A stretch of DNA of 64,000 nt from Imhoffiella purpurea (GTDB lineage Bacteria > Pseudomonadota > Gammaproteobacteria > Chromatiales > Chromatiaceae): the NCBI RefSeq assembly GCF_000585215.1, contig NZ_AONC01000015.1, positions 1-64,000 on the forward strand, read 5' to 3'. This document shows positions 31,443-42,131 of the stretch, piece after piece. Numbering within the stretch: the stretch's first letter is position 1; every line of letters starts with the position of its first letter. Position numbers and translations under genes: made by a program. The notes beneath the pieces are model-generated. The model was not told the origin of the DNA. It saw only the letters and a program-made list of their open reading frames with translations, and searched no databases.

Positions 31443-31451
31443 TGATATACT
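31443..31451 (+). promoter_or_regulatory. Extended -10 promoter element
   Basis: TGATATACT has an extended -10 (TG, one base, TATACT, a 5/6 match). TTACAT or TTCGGT upstream are weak -35 candidates. Transcription would start near 31458, about 83 bases before the 34-residue peptide gene. Confidence 0.5.
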
Positions 31452-31540
31452 GAAATAGAGCGAGCGGGATATGCGTCTCGTCTCGTTCGGTCCGCGTCGC
31501 GACACGGTTTCCATCGACCTTGTATTCGGAGTAGTCCGCC

Positions 31541-31645
31541 ATGAAAATCCTAGCCATCCTCAAGGCATTGACCTTCAGCGAGATCGTTTCGATCTCGATC
31601 GTCGTTCTCGTCCCCATGATGATGCTTTACGGCCTCGTCTCCTGA
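31541..31645 (+). CDS. Putative 34-residue membrane peptide
   Basis: An ATG frame of 34 codons begins MKILAILKAL and continues through one hydrophobic helix (IVSISIVVLVPMMMLYGLV) to TGA. GGAG lies 9 bases before the ATG. An extended -10 element lies upstream, and two perfect hairpins, the second with T residues, follow within 90 bases. The peptide would insert in the inner membrane with a short basic N-terminus. I do not recognise it; it is unlike KdpF, CydX or YnhF. It stands alone between mnmA and the hydrogenase operon. Confidence 0.5.
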   Translation: MKILAILKALTFSEIVSISIVVLVPMMMLYGLVS

Positions 31646-31669
31646 GCGACCGCCGGTTCGACGATCGTC

Positions 31670-31690
31670 GCATCTCGCTTTACGAGATGC
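31670..31690 (+). terminator. 8-bp hairpin downstream of the small peptide gene
   Basis: GCATCTCG (31670-31677) pairs with CGAGATGC (31683-31690) around CTTTA. It precedes a stronger hairpin. Confidence 0.55.
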
Positions 31691-31702
31691 CTGGTCCGCA
31701 CG

Positions 31703-31732
31703 CGACTCGAAGACGCCGTCTTCGAGTCGTTT
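31703..31732 (+). terminator. Strong 13-bp palindromic terminator
   Basis: CGACTCGAAGACG (31703-31715) and CGTCTTCGAGTCG (31717-31729) are perfect complements, followed by TTTCGTTTCG. It should end the transcript of the 34-residue peptide gene and could also work on the minus strand. Confidence 0.75.
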
Positions 31733-32258
31733 CGTTTCGGGTCGAATCAGGTCCACCCGCCGTTTCATCGTCTCCCTGACTCTCGGCTACGCGTTTCGCG
31801 GGCCTTTCCAGGTACGCGATTCTGGTCCAGGGGCATATCTTCCCCATTGCATCGCCGGCGCTAGGCCGCGTTTTCGCATCTCACCATTTCGAGGGCATTG
31901 CGCGCTCGATCCTCTTCCGTTCTTCGGCATCGTATCTGGCTCACGAATTCATGTTTCCGGCATCCGCGCGCCATTGATCTCATATGGCTCGAGGCCGAGT
32001 CGAGTTCTCGATGTTCGTTTTCGTGGTTTCCCGTCTCCTGTGTTTTCTGGATAGCCGGCTGCATCGGGTCGTGTTCATGTCCTGATTCGCGGCTCTTGTC
32101 ATTATCGTGTCAACTGGCACATGGGTATGCGGTAAGTCGTTAATTTAAGATTATTATAATACTGCCAACTCGTAGAATATTCTTTTTCAATCATGTATTT
32201 GCAATATCATTGATTCGTTCGTCGTTTCCGTCTAAATCGATGCGAGATGCTTTTTGCC
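31733..32258. other. Gene-free stretch upstream of the hydrogenase operon
   Basis: No supported gene or RNA is seen. Composition turns AT-rich from about 32120 (TTAATTTAAGATTATTATAA), as expected upstream of a regulated promoter. TGGCAC at 32116 begins a sigma-54-like sequence, but its spacing to the GC element is one base too long. Confidence 0.5.
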
Positions 32259-32272
32259 TTGATCTGAGTCAA
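32259..32272 (+). promoter_or_regulatory. FNR-type binding site before the hydrogenase operon
   Basis: TTGATctgaGTCAA matches the FNR consensus TTGATnnnnATCAA with one substitution. Its centre (32265.5) is about 41.5 bases before the start site expected from a TTTATA -10 at 32295-32300. That is the geometry of class II FNR activation, so the operon should be induced without oxygen. Confidence 0.7.
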
Positions 32273-32294
32273 ATGACTTTATTGGTCCGTCATG

Positions 32295-32300
32295 TTTATA
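32295..32300 (+). promoter_or_regulatory. Probable -10 of the hydrogenase operon
   Basis: TTTATA at 32295-32300 lies 22 bases downstream of the FNR-type box. No good -35 is present, as expected for an activator-dependent promoter. The leader to the hynS start would be about 180 bases. Confidence 0.5.
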
Positions 32301-32486
32301 TCTGTGTACATCTGGATGAAGGCTTGACGGCTTGATCGGCTATTTGTCTTCGGTGGATTTCGTCTTTGGATGGACGGCTGTCATTAGGGCCAACGGAATG
32401 GGGGAGATGTCTCAATAAGGAAATCGTCCGGGGTCGACTCTCCCGGAATCGATAAACATAATTCGATGGGGATGATGGAGGACTCG

Positions 32487-33551
32487 ATGACGACCGAAAG
32501 AACCCTGGGTGGCTTTTTGCGTCACCGCGGCGTCAGCCGCAGGGCTTTTCTCAAGTTCTGCTCCGCCATGGCCTCTATGATGGCCTTGCCTGCCTCGAGC
32601 GTAACGGCGTTGGCCGAGGCGCTGGAACAGGCGCGCCGTCCCTCGGTGATCTGGCTTTCCTTTCAAGAGTGCACCGGATGCACCGAGGCCCTGACCCGTT
32701 CCAACGCGCCGAGCATCGAAGGGCTCATCTTCGATTTCATCTCGCTGGACTATCACCACACCCTGCAGGCGGCCTCGGGCGCGGCGGCGGAGGCGGCCCG
32801 CGAGGAGGCGATGCACGAGAACGACGGCCAGTATCTGCTGTTGGTCGACGGCTCGATCCCCTCGGTCAAGGCCTATTCGACCATCGCCGGGATCAGCAAT
32901 CTCGACATGCTGAAGGAAGGCGCGGCGGGCGCCGCCGCGATCATCGCGATCGGGACCTGCGCCGCCTATGGCGGACTGCCCAAGGCGGATCCCAATCCCA
33001 CGGGTGCCATGTCCGTGGAGGAGATCGTCAAGGATCGCCCGATCGTGAACATCCCCGGCTGTCCGCCCCTGCCGCTCGCCATCACGGGGCTGATCGCGCA
33101 CTACCTGGCGATGGGGGTCATGCCCGAGCTGGATCGGCTCGGGCGTCCGCTGGCCTTCTACGGCGAGAACATCCACGACCGCTGTTACCGCCGTCCCTTC
33201 TACGACCGCGGTCTGTTCGCCGAGACCTTCGACGACGAGGGCGCCCGCCGGGGCTGGTGTCTCTACAAGCTGGGGTGCAAGGCCCCGGAGACCTACAACG
33301 CCTGCGCCCAGATCAAATGGAATCAGGGCACGAGCTTCCCGATCCAGTCCGGACACGGCTGTATCGGCTGTTCCGAGCCGAATTTCTGGGACAAGGGCGG
33401 GATCTACGATTCGGTTGCGATGGGGCAGTTCGGCAGCGGGCCCAAGATCGCGGTTGCAGCCTCGCTGGGCGCCGTCGCGGGCGCGGGTGCGGCGGTACTC
33501 GCCCGCGGCAAGAAGCACAAAACAGAGACGGAACTGGATTCGGACGACTGA
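32487..33551 (+). CDS. hynS: [NiFe]-hydrogenase small subunit HynS, Tat-exported
   Basis: The 354-residue precursor carries a twin-arginine signal (SRRAFLKF, Arg18-Arg19). The mature subunit has ligands for the proximal, distal and medial Fe-S clusters: FQECTGCTEAL, IGTCAAYGG, NIPGCPP, DRCYRRPFYD, KLGCKAPETYNAC and SGHGCIGCSEPNFWDKGG. It ends with a hydrophobic helix (KIAVAASLGAVAGAGAAVLA) that anchors the enzyme. It passes electrons from the NiFe site in HynL to Isp1/Isp2. The ATG at 32487 has GGAGG 5 bases upstream; an in-frame ATG at 32466 is less likely. The operon order hynS-isp1-isp2-hynL is known from Thiocapsa and Allochromatium. Confidence 0.96.
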   Translation: MTTERTLGGFLRHRGVSRRAFLKFCSAMASMMALPASSVTALAEALEQARRPSVIWLSFQECTGCTEALTRSNAPSIEGLIFDFISLDYHHTLQAASGAAAEAAREEAMHENDGQYLLLVDGSIPSVKAYSTIAGISNLDMLKEGAAGAAAIIAIGTCAAYGGLPKADPNPTGAMSVEEIVKDRPIVNIPGCPPLPLAITGLIAHYLAMGVMPELDRLGRPLAFYGENIHDRCYRRPFYDRGLFAETFDDEGARRGWCLYKLGCKAPETYNACAQIKWNQGTSFPIQSGHGCIGCSEPNFWDKGGIYDSVAMGQFGSGPKIAVAASLGAVAGAGAAVLARGKKHKTETELDSDD

Positions 33552-33614
33552 CCCCTCTCGGGATGTCTGCGTCCGAAGGATTCATCCGTCCGCCACATTA
33601 GGAGGATTAGGTCC

Positions 33615-34265
33615 ATGACTCTGCTGGATTTCGCACGGGGGCCGGCGATCCATTGGTCTCTCATCATCATGGTGACCGGCATCATCTGGCGTCTGCTCGG
33701 CGTTCTGGTACTCACGCGCGGCGCCGATCTCTCACGGCCCAGGGATGCCTTCGGCAACTTCAAGGGCTATCGAACCGTCTTCAGCCGCGCCTGGCCGAGC
33801 GGGGAGTTCAGGACCACGACCCGCTATCAGACGGCCATGGCCTATGGTTTCCATCTGGCCACGCTGGTCGTGGTGATCGGGATCGTCCCGCACATCGAGT
33901 TCATCACCAGCCTGACCGGCGCCTCCTGGCCGGGGCTGCCCAACGCCTTCGGGGTCGGGGCCGGGATCATGGCCCTGGCATCCCTGCTCGCGCTCGTCGC
34001 CCGGCGGGTCTCCAAGCCGGGCGTCTATTGCTCCAATTGGGGGGACTATTTCTCCTGGCTGGTGATGGCTGCGCCACTGGTGACCGGACTCATGGCTTTC
34101 GCCCATCTGGGGCTCAGGTACGAGACCATGCTGGCCATTCACATCCTGAGCGCGGCCCTGCTGTTCGCCTGGTTCCCGTTCGGCAAGCTGATGCATGCCT
34201 TCTGGTTCATCTTCTCGCGCGCCCAGAGCGGCGTCGTCTATGCCCATAAGGGGGTTCGGATATGA
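33615..34265 (+). CDS. isp1: Isp1, NarI/DsrM-like b-type cytochrome of the hydrogenase
   Basis: The 216-residue protein has about five membrane helices and the NarI/DsrM-like fold. Candidate heme-ligating His are in PAIHWSLIIMVTGIIWRLLG, AYGFHLATLVVVIGIVPH, MLAIHILSAALLF and FGKLMHAFWF. In the Thiocapsa operon Isp1 and Isp2 link the hydrogenase to the quinone pool or another carrier. AGGAGGATTAGG precedes the start. Its last codons overlap the isp2 start by 4 bases (ATGA), so expression is coupled. Confidence 0.93.
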   Translation: MTLLDFARGPAIHWSLIIMVTGIIWRLLGVLVLTRGADLSRPRDAFGNFKGYRTVFSRAWPSGEFRTTTRYQTAMAYGFHLATLVVVIGIVPHIEFITSLTGASWPGLPNAFGVGAGIMALASLLALVARRVSKPGVYCSNWGDYFSWLVMAAPLVTGLMAFAHLGLRYETMLAIHILSAALLFAWFPFGKLMHAFWFIFSRAQSGVVYAHKGVRI

Positions 34266-35665
34266 GCAGCATCGCCGCACCGAAACGTATCTTTCCGACC
34301 TTCGATCAGGTCTTCCAGGGATTCGCCTCCCAGATCGGGATGCTGCGCGAGATGGCGCCCCCTCCGAGCCTTCCCGAGAGCGTGCGGGTCAGGAAGGCGG
34401 TCGCTACCCTGATCGCGGAAACCAACGCCGACGAGGCTGTGTGGCTCGAGAGCTGTATCCGCTGCGGTCAGTGCACCAATGCCTGTCACTATTTCCAGGC
34501 CACGGGCGACACCAAGTATGCGCCACTGCGCAAGATGAACCTCTATCGGCGGGTCTATCAGCGCGAGCTGGGACCCTTGCGCTGGTGGTACCGCCTGGTC
34601 ACGAGTCCGGTCAAGCTCTCCGATCTCGAGGCGCTCCAGGAGCTGGTCTACGACTCCTGCTCGGAATGCGGTCGCTGCACCATGGTCTGTCCCATGGGGA
34701 TCGATATCGCCTCGCTGGTACATCACCAGCGCAGCGCGCTGGTGGCCGCCGAACTGGTGCCGCCGGAGCTCGAGGCGCTGCGCATGGAACAGAAGCATCG
34801 CGGCACCGTGTTCGGCGCATCCGCGGAGGTGGTGAGGCAACTGGTCGACACCATCCGGGAGCAGGCCGGGATCGAGATCCCGCTGGACCGCGACCGGGCC
34901 GAGGTGATGGTCCTGAGCTCTGCCGTCGACCTCATGGGCAACGGTCAGGGGCTGCTGGCGACGGCCAAGGTGATGAATCATCTGGGCGTCGACTGGACCA
35001 TCTGCAGCGATGGCTTCGAGAGCGCGAACTTCGGTCTGCTGTCGGGAGACATGGCGCTGTGGCGAAAGCAGGTCGGTCCCATCGTCGCCGCTGCCGAGCG
35101 CATCGGGGCCAAGACGCTTGTCATCGCCGAGTGCGGCCACGCCTATCCGGCGCTGCGCTGGAACCCCATGCTCAAGGGCGGGGAGCTCCCGTTCGAGATG
35201 ATGTACATGTCCGAGTATCTGGGGCGTCAGGCCAAGGCCGGTCGGCTGAGGCTGACGCCGATCGAGGGGCGCCTCACCTATCACGATCCCTGCAAGACCG
35301 GGCGGCGGGGAGGGGCCTTCGAAGAGCCGCGCGCCCTGCTCGAGGCGATGCATGCGGATCTCGTCGAGATGCCGGCCAACCGGGAGTTCAACTGGTGCTG
35401 CGGCGGCGGTGCCGGCATCTTCCTGCTCGAACGCGCCACGCGTCTGCGCGACGAGTCCTTCCGGATCAAGATGCAGCAGGTGGATGCCACCGGCGCCGGG
35501 ACGGTCGTCGTGAGCTGCGCCAGCTGCCGGCTGAACTTCGAGGCCGGCCGCCAGAAGAACCACTGGGACAAGCGGGTCGAGAGCCTGGTCGAGCTGGTCG
35601 CCGACCACCTCGTGGATGAGCCGCGCACCGGCTCGGTGATGCCGATTCGAGGGGAGGCCGCATGA
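34262..35665 (+). CDS. isp2: Isp2, HdrD/DsrK-like iron-sulfur protein
   Basis: The 467-residue protein has two 4Fe-4S ferredoxin motifs in the N-terminal half (CIRCGQCTNACHYF and CSECGRCTMVCPMG). The C-terminal half has CCG (heterodisulfide-reductase) domains: LVIAECGHAYPALRWNP, LTYHDPCKTGRRGG, FNWCCGGGAGIF and VVSCASCRLNF, which bind the noncubane-type cluster in HdrB/D and DsrK. It has no membrane helix and no signal, so it works on the cytoplasmic face with Isp1. It overlaps hynL by 4 bases. Confidence 0.94.
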   Translation: MSSIAAPKRIFPTFDQVFQGFASQIGMLREMAPPPSLPESVRVRKAVATLIAETNADEAVWLESCIRCGQCTNACHYFQATGDTKYAPLRKMNLYRRVYQRELGPLRWWYRLVTSPVKLSDLEALQELVYDSCSECGRCTMVCPMGIDIASLVHHQRSALVAAELVPPELEALRMEQKHRGTVFGASAEVVRQLVDTIREQAGIEIPLDRDRAEVMVLSSAVDLMGNGQGLLATAKVMNHLGVDWTICSDGFESANFGLLSGDMALWRKQVGPIVAAAERIGAKTLVIAECGHAYPALRWNPMLKGGELPFEMMYMSEYLGRQAKAGRLRLTPIEGRLTYHDPCKTGRRGGAFEEPRALLEAMHADLVEMPANREFNWCCGGGAGIFLLERATRLRDESFRIKMQQVDATGAGTVVVSCASCRLNFEAGRQKNHWDKRVESLVELVADHLVDEPRTGSVMPIRGEAA

Positions 35666-37392
35666 GTACGAGGCTAGTGGTCGATCCGGTGACCCGGATC
35701 GAGGGTCACCTGCGGATCGAGGCGCAGATGGACGGGAATCGCATCCAGAGCGCCTACTCGTCCGGCACCATGGTGCGCGGCATCGAGACGATCGTGCGGG
35801 GCCGGGATCCGCGCGACGCCTGGGCCTTCGTTCAGCGCATCTGCGGCGTCTGCACCCTGGTCCACGGACTGGCCGGGGTGCGCGCCGTCGAGGATGCGTT
35901 GGACTATCCCATTCCGCCGAACGCCGAGCTGATCCGCAATCTCATGGTGGCCGCCCAGTACGTGCACGACCATGTCATGCACTTCTACCACCTGCATGCG
36001 CTGGACTGGGTCGACGTGGTGTCCGCACTGAGCGCGGATCCCAAGGCCACCTCCGAGCTGGCCCAGTCCATCAGCCGTCATTCCAAGTCGTCCCCGGGCT
36101 ATTTCGCGGACGTCCAGCAGAAGCTGAAGGGATTCGTGGAGTCCGGGCAGCTCGGGATCTTCGCCAACGGCTATTGGGGGCATCCGGCCTACAGGCTGCC
36201 GCCCGAGGCCAATCTGATGGCGGTCGCGCACTATCTCGAGGCGCTCGCCTGGCAGCGCGAGGTGGCGCAGCTCCATGCCATCTTCGGCGGCAAGAATCCG
36301 CATCCCAATCTGGTCGTGGGCGGCGTGCCCTGCGCCATCAGCATCGACTCGGGCAATCAGTCCGGAACGGCGGTCGACATGGTGGGGCTGGAGCGGGTGC
36401 GCTCGCTCATCGCCGAGATGCACGCCTTCGTCGAGCAGGTCTATCTGCCGGACACGGTGGCGATCGCGGGTTTCTACAAGGACTGGTTCCAGATGGGCGA
36501 GGGCGTCGGCAATTTCATGTGCTACGGCGACTTCCCCGCCAATGGTTTCGGCGACCGCAGTTCCTATCTGGTTCCGGGCGGCGTCATCCTCGATCGCAAT
36601 CTCTCCGACATCCGCGAGGTCGATCTGAATGCCGAGGGGGAGATCCAGGAGTTCGTCTCGCGCTCCTGGTACGCCTATGGCGGCGGCAAGGATGCCGGGT
36701 TGCATCCCTATGCCGGCGAGACCGACTTCGACTATACCGGGCCGGAGCCGCCCTACCAGCAGCTGGACGTCGACGGCCAGTATTCCTGGCTCAAATCGCC
36801 GCGCTGGCGCGGTCGTCCGGTCGAGGTCGGTCCCCTGGCCCGGGTCCTGATGCTCTATGCGACCGGGCACGAGCGGACCAGGGAATTGGCCGACGCAACG
36901 CTCGCCTCGCTCGATCTGCCGCTCGACGCGCTCTACTCGACGATGGGGCGAACGGCGGCCAGGGCCTTGGAGACCCAGATCATGGTCGAGGCCATGGACG
37001 GCTGGTTCGATCGGTTGCTCGCCAACATCCGCGGCGGCGACCTCCGGACCTTCAACGAGACCCTCTGGGATCCGTCCACCTGGCCCTCCACGGCCAGGGG
37101 TGTCGGACATCTGGAGGCGCCGCGCGGCGCCTTGGGACACTGGATCGTCATCGAGGACGGCCGGACCGCCAACTACCAGGCCGTGGTGCCCAGCACCTGG
37201 AATGCGGGTCCGCGAGACGCGGGCGGCCAGCCCGGTCCCTATGAGGCCGCACTCCAGGGTCATGATCTGGCCGATGTGGATCAGCCGCTCGAGATCCTGC
37301 GCACGGTGCACAGCTTCGATCCCTGCATCGCCTGCGCGGTCCATCTGACGGACCCCGACGGGGAGGAGGTGCTGAGGATTCGGGCTCGCTGA
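35662..37392 (+). CDS. hynL: [NiFe]-hydrogenase large subunit HynL
   Basis: The 576-residue subunit holds the NiFe(CN)2CO site. The four Cys ligands are C61 and C64 in RICGVCTLVHGL, and C555 and C558 in FDPCIACAVHL. The sequence after His561 is 15 residues, the peptide that a maturation protease removes after nickel insertion. The start MSTRLVVDPVTRIEGHLRIE is the family signature. It has no signal of its own and would be exported together with HynS. No maturation gene (hyp or the protease hynD) is present in the window. Confidence 0.97.
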   Translation: MSTRLVVDPVTRIEGHLRIEAQMDGNRIQSAYSSGTMVRGIETIVRGRDPRDAWAFVQRICGVCTLVHGLAGVRAVEDALDYPIPPNAELIRNLMVAAQYVHDHVMHFYHLHALDWVDVVSALSADPKATSELAQSISRHSKSSPGYFADVQQKLKGFVESGQLGIFANGYWGHPAYRLPPEANLMAVAHYLEALAWQREVAQLHAIFGGKNPHPNLVVGGVPCAISIDSGNQSGTAVDMVGLERVRSLIAEMHAFVEQVYLPDTVAIAGFYKDWFQMGEGVGNFMCYGDFPANGFGDRSSYLVPGGVILDRNLSDIREVDLNAEGEIQEFVSRSWYAYGGGKDAGLHPYAGETDFDYTGPEPPYQQLDVDGQYSWLKSPRWRGRPVEVGPLARVLMLYATGHERTRELADATLASLDLPLDALYSTMGRTAARALETQIMVEAMDGWFDRLLANIRGGDLRTFNETLWDPSTWPSTARGVGHLEAPRGALGHWIVIEDGRTANYQAVVPSTWNAGPRDAGGQPGPYEAALQGHDLADVDQPLEILRTVHSFDPCIACAVHLTDPDGEEVLRIRAR

Positions 37393-37608
37393 CTGGACTT
37401 CGCGTCGGAACCCTCTCTCGGCCGGCGACATTAGAGGTACCGGTCGAGTGGAGGGCGAGCATATAAGGGGATCTCTTTCGGTCTGTCCGTGCCCGCGGTG
37501 GCGGCTGGGATGCGTCGATGCGGTCGCGGTCGCGCTATTGGACCTGCTCAAGAAAGCGGCGGGATGGTAGGATCACGCGTTTCTCTACACCGCCGAAGAG
37601 TGATGCAC

Positions 37609-38865
<1,257 letters not shown>

Positions 38866-38876
38866 GTCGGGGCGCT

Positions 38877-38915
38877 GGCCCTTGGGTCGGGGTGCGAGGC
38901 CCCGCCCCAAGGGCC
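38877..38915. terminator. Bidirectional terminator icd / cspD
   Basis: GGCCCTTGGG (38877-38886) and CCCAAGGGCC (38906-38915) are perfect complements; inside, CGGGG and CCCCG extend the stem with one mismatch. It lies between the convergent icd and cspD stops. There is no T-tract. Confidence 0.65.
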
Positions 38916-38955
38916 GCCTCCAGTCAGTGAAAATCAGCTCGGTCGAGGTCGAGCA

Positions 38956-39162
38956 TCAGCTGACGCGATGAACGTTGGCGGCATGCAGCCCCTTCGGCCC
39001 CTCACTCAATTCGAATTCGACGCGCTGTCCCTCCCGGAGCGTTTTGTAGCCTTCCATGTCGATCGACGAGAAGTGGACGAAAACGTCCTCGTCGCGTCCA
39101 TCGGGTTGCACGAAGCCGTAGCCCTTAGCGTTATTGAACCATTTGACGACACCGGTGATCAT
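38956..39162 (-). CDS. cspD: Cold-shock domain protein, CspD-like
   Basis: The 68-residue protein is a single cold-shock domain with both RNP motifs: KGYGFVQP and VFVHFSSI. It binds single-stranded nucleic acid. Its place beside clpS-clpA, as in Escherichia coli (cspD-clpS-clpA), supports the CspD assignment; E. coli CspD inhibits replication in stationary phase. A GGGAGGAG site precedes the start, and a good sigma-70 promoter lies about 100 bases upstream. Confidence 0.88.
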   Translation of the reverse strand: MITGVVKWFNNAKGYGFVQPDGRDEDVFVHFSSIDMEGYKTLREGQRVEFELSEGPKGLHAANVHRVS

Positions 39163-39260
39163 TGACGCACTCCTCCCAGGGTTGCGGGGCTTTCGTTAGC
39201 GATGATTATTCTTCTTCTGATGCCGTGTCTTGAATCAGATCTGGGGCACCACAATTCAGT

Positions 39261-39288
39261 AGTATAGTGAGTTGATTTCGCTGGTCAA
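39261..39288 (-). promoter_or_regulatory. Sigma-70 promoter of cspD
   Basis: On the minus strand TTGACC (39283-39288) and TATACT (39261-39266) are separated by 16 bases, 5/6 matches in both hexamers. The start would be near 39254, giving a leader of about 92 bases. Confidence 0.72.
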
Positions 39289-39447
39289 ATCGGCTGTTCG
39301 AGCCGTATGCGAAAGCCCTTTCCGCGCGCTCCGGTGGTACCGGAAGCCTTGGCGATCCTGGTGCCCGTGGCCATCCGGAAAGCTGAGGTTTCCGCCCTCC
39401 GGGCCCATCGGCAGCCATCGAGTTAAACTTGACTAGAATCCGAGATC

Positions 39448-39771
39448 ATGAGCAACGATATACCAGGCGAGGAACGCGAATCCGGACTGACGGTCCAAGA
39501 GGCGCGTCCCAAGCTACGCCGTCCACCTTTGTACAAGGTGTTGTTATTGAACGACGATTACACTCCGATGGAGTTCGTCGTGCTGGTTCTGGAGATCTTT
39601 TTCGGTATGAATCGCGAAAAGGCGACCCAAGTTATGCTCCATGTGCATACGCGAGGCGTGGGTATCTGCGGCGTGTTCACCAAGGACATCGCGGAGACCA
39701 AGGTCGCCCAGGTGAACGATTACGCGCGCACCAATCAGCATCCGCTGATGTGTACGATGGAAGAGGCCTGA
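39448..39771 (+). CDS. clpS: ClpS adaptor / N-recognin
   Basis: The 107-residue protein recognises N-terminal Leu, Phe, Tyr and Trp and hands such proteins to ClpAP. The binding pocket region is intact: [19 protein letters not shown] holds the conserved Asn-Asp-Asp and Met, and [16 protein letters not shown] contains the His of the pocket. The acidic, extended N-terminus (residues 1-30) is the part that enters the ClpA pore. It is followed by clpA after 89 bases. Confidence 0.96.
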   Translation: MSNDIPGEERESGLTVQEARPKLRRPPLYKVLLLNDDYTPMEFVVLVLEIFFGMNREKATQVMLHVHTRGVGICGVFTKDIAETKVAQVNDYARTNQHPLMCTMEEA

Positions 39772-39860
39772 GCCTCGGCTTGCATGTAACGCCGTGCGGA
39801 AACTTGACGATGCCTTCATAGATCCCCCGGTTTCATAAACCCCCGTTTGGAAATACGCCG

Positions 39861-42131
39861 ATGCTGAGCAAAGAACTCGAATTTTCGCTAAACCGGGCCT
39901 TCAAGGAGGCTCGCGCAAAGCATCACGAATACATGACCGTTGAGCACATGTTGCTGTGTTTGCTGGATAATCCGACCGCGGCCAAGGTGCTTCGCGCCTG
40001 TGGAACCGACGCGGAGCGGCTGCGCAAGGAGATCGCCTCATTCATCGAGGAGACGACTCCGCTGATCCCCGAGAGCGAGGAGCGGGACACCCAGCCGACC
40101 CTCGGCTTCCAGCGGGTTCTGCAGCGCGCCGTTTTCCATGTCCAGTCGGCGGGCAAGAAGGAGGTCACGGGGGCCAATGTCCTGGTCGCGCTCTTCAGCG
40201 AGCAGGATTCCCAGGCGGTCTATCTGCTCAACCAGCAGGACGTGACGCGTCTGGACGTGGTGAATTTCATCTCGCATGGCATCTCCAAGGTTCCGGGCGA
40301 GAGCCAGGACGAGGAGTCGTCGAGCGATCCCGACGAGGTGCGGGGCGAGGAGAAGGAGGGCGGCTCGCCGCTGGAGAATTACGCCACCAACCTCAATGAG
40401 ATGGCACGCCAGGGCCGCATCGATCCATTGATCGGGCGCGCGAAGGAGGTGGAGCGGACCATCCAGATCCTCTGTCGGCGGCGTAAGAACAATCCCCTGT
40501 TCGTGGGGGAGGCGGGTGTCGGCAAGACCGCCATCGCCGAGGGGTTGGCGAAGAAGATCGTCGACGGCGAGGTGCCGGACGTGCTGGAGAAGGCCGTCAT
40601 CTACGCGCTCGACCTCGGCGGCCTGGTCGCCGGCACCAAGTACCGCGGCGACTTCGAGAAGCGGCTCAAGTCCGTTCTCGCGCAGCTCAAGCGTCAGCCG
40701 CACGCGATTCTGTTCATCGACGAGATCCATACCATCATCGGGGCCGGCTCGGCGTCCGGCGGCGTCATGGATGCATCCAATCTCATCAAGCCCGTGCTCG
40801 CCTCCGGCGATCTGCGCTGTATCGGGTCCACGACCTATCAGGAATACCGCGGCATCTTCGAGAAGGATCGTGCCCTGGCGCGCCGATTCCAGAAGATCGA
40901 CGTGGATGAGCCCTCGGTCGAGGAGACGATCTTGATCCTCAAGGGGCTCAAGTCGCGCTTCGAGGCGCACCATCAGGTGAGCTACACCAATCCGGCGCTG
41001 CGCGCGGCGGCCGAGCTGTCGAGCCGTCACATCAACGACCGGCATCTGCCCGACAAGGCCATCGACGTCATCGACGAGGCGGGCGCCTTCGTTCAGCTGA
41101 TGGCACCCTCCAAGCGCAAGAAGCGTATCGACGTCTCGGACGTGGAGTCGATCGTCGCCAAGATCGCCCGCATTCCGTCCAAGCGGGTCTCGGCCTCGGA
41201 TACCGAGTCGCTCAAGAATCTGGACCGCGACCTCAAGATGGTGGTCTACGGCCAGGATCCGGCGATCGATGCCCTGACCGCGGCGATCCGCATGAATCGC
41301 TCCGGTCTGGTCAACGAGGGCAAGCCGATCGGTTCCTTCCTCTTCACCGGTCCGACCGGCGTCGGCAAGACCGAGGTCACGCGCCAGCTGGCCCGGATCC
41401 TCGGTATGGAGCTGTTGCGCTTCGATATGTCCGAGTACATGGAGCGCCATACGGTCTCGCGCCTGATCGGAGCCCCCCCGGGCTACGTCGGCTTCGATCA
41501 GGGCGGCCTGCTGACAGAGCAGATCAACAAGCATCCCCATTCGGTCCTGCTGCTGGACGAGATCGAGAAGGCGCATCCAGACGTCTTCAATCTGCTCCTG
41601 CAGGTCATGGACCATGGGACTCTGACCGACAACAACGGCCGCAAGGCGGACTTCCGCAACGTGGTGCTGGTGATGACGACCAACGCGGGTGCCGAGGAGA
41701 CCGCGCGCCGCTCGATCGGCTTCACCGAGCAGGACCACTCGACCGATGGCATGGAGGCCCTGAAGCGCTATTTCTCGCCCGAATTCCGCAACCGCCTGGA
41801 TGCGGTGGTCCAGTTCTCCTCGCTGACCGAGGAGACCATCCAGAGTGTCGTCGACAAGTTCGTGTTCGAGCTCGAACAGCAGCTGGCGGAGAAGCGGGTC
41901 CAGCTGGTGCTGGATCAGGATGCGCGTCGCTGGCTGGCCAAACGGGGATACGATCCCAAGATGGGTGCCCGTCCCATGGCGCGGATCATCCAGCAGCACA
42001 TCAAGAAACCGCTGGCGAACGAACTGCTCTTCGGCGATCTCGCCAATGGCGGGGAGGTACGGGTACGCGCGGACGGCGAGGATCTCGCCTTCGAGATCAA
42101 TGGCGAGATACGCGATCTGGTCGGCGCCTGA
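39861..42131 (+). CDS. clpA: ClpA, AAA+ unfoldase of ClpAP
   Basis: The 756-residue protein has an N-domain (1-140, ClpS docking), a first AAA+ module with [12 protein letters not shown] and [12 protein letters not shown], and a second with [13 protein letters not shown] and [16 protein letters not shown]. The ClpP-binding loop IGF is present in [10 protein letters not shown], and no ClpB-type middle coiled coil is seen, so this is ClpA and not a disaggregase. It unfolds N-degron substrates brought by ClpS. clpP is not in the window. Confidence 0.97.
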   Translation: MLSKELEFSLNRAFKEARAKHHEYMTVEHMLLCLLDNPTAAKVLRACGTDAERLRKEIASFIEETTPLIPESEERDTQPTLGFQRVLQRAVFHVQSAGKKEVTGANVLVALFSEQDSQAVYLLNQQDVTRLDVVNFISHGISKVPGESQDEESSSDPDEVRGEEKEGGSPLENYATNLNEMARQGRIDPLIGRAKEVERTIQILCRRRKNNPLFVGEAGVGKTAIAEGLAKKIVDGEVPDVLEKAVIYALDLGGLVAGTKYRGDFEKRLKSVLAQLKRQPHAILFIDEIHTIIGAGSASGGVMDASNLIKPVLASGDLRCIGSTTYQEYRGIFEKDRALARRFQKIDVDEPSVEETILILKGLKSRFEAHHQVSYTNPALRAAAELSSRHINDRHLPDKAIDVIDEAGAFVQLMAPSKRKKRIDVSDVESIVAKIARIPSKRVSASDTESLKNLDRDLKMVVYGQDPAIDALTAAIRMNRSGLVNEGKPIGSFLFTGPTGVGKTEVTRQLARILGMELLRFDMSEYMERHTVSRLIGAPPGYVGFDQGGLLTEQINKHPHSVLLLDEIEKAHPDVFNLLLQVMDHGTLTDNNGRKADFRNVVLVMTTNAGAEETARRSIGFTEQDHSTDGMEALKRYFSPEFRNRLDAVVQFSSLTEETIQSVVDKFVFELEQQLAEKRVQLVLDQDARRWLAKRGYDPKMGARPMARIIQQHIKKPLANELLFGDLANGGEVRVRADGEDLAFEINGEIRDLVGA

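Noticed and set aside
32116-32131. Possible sigma-54 promoter upstream of hynS (TGGCAC...ATGC)
   Set aside because: The distance between the GG and GC elements is one base too long and the -12 element is a poor match.
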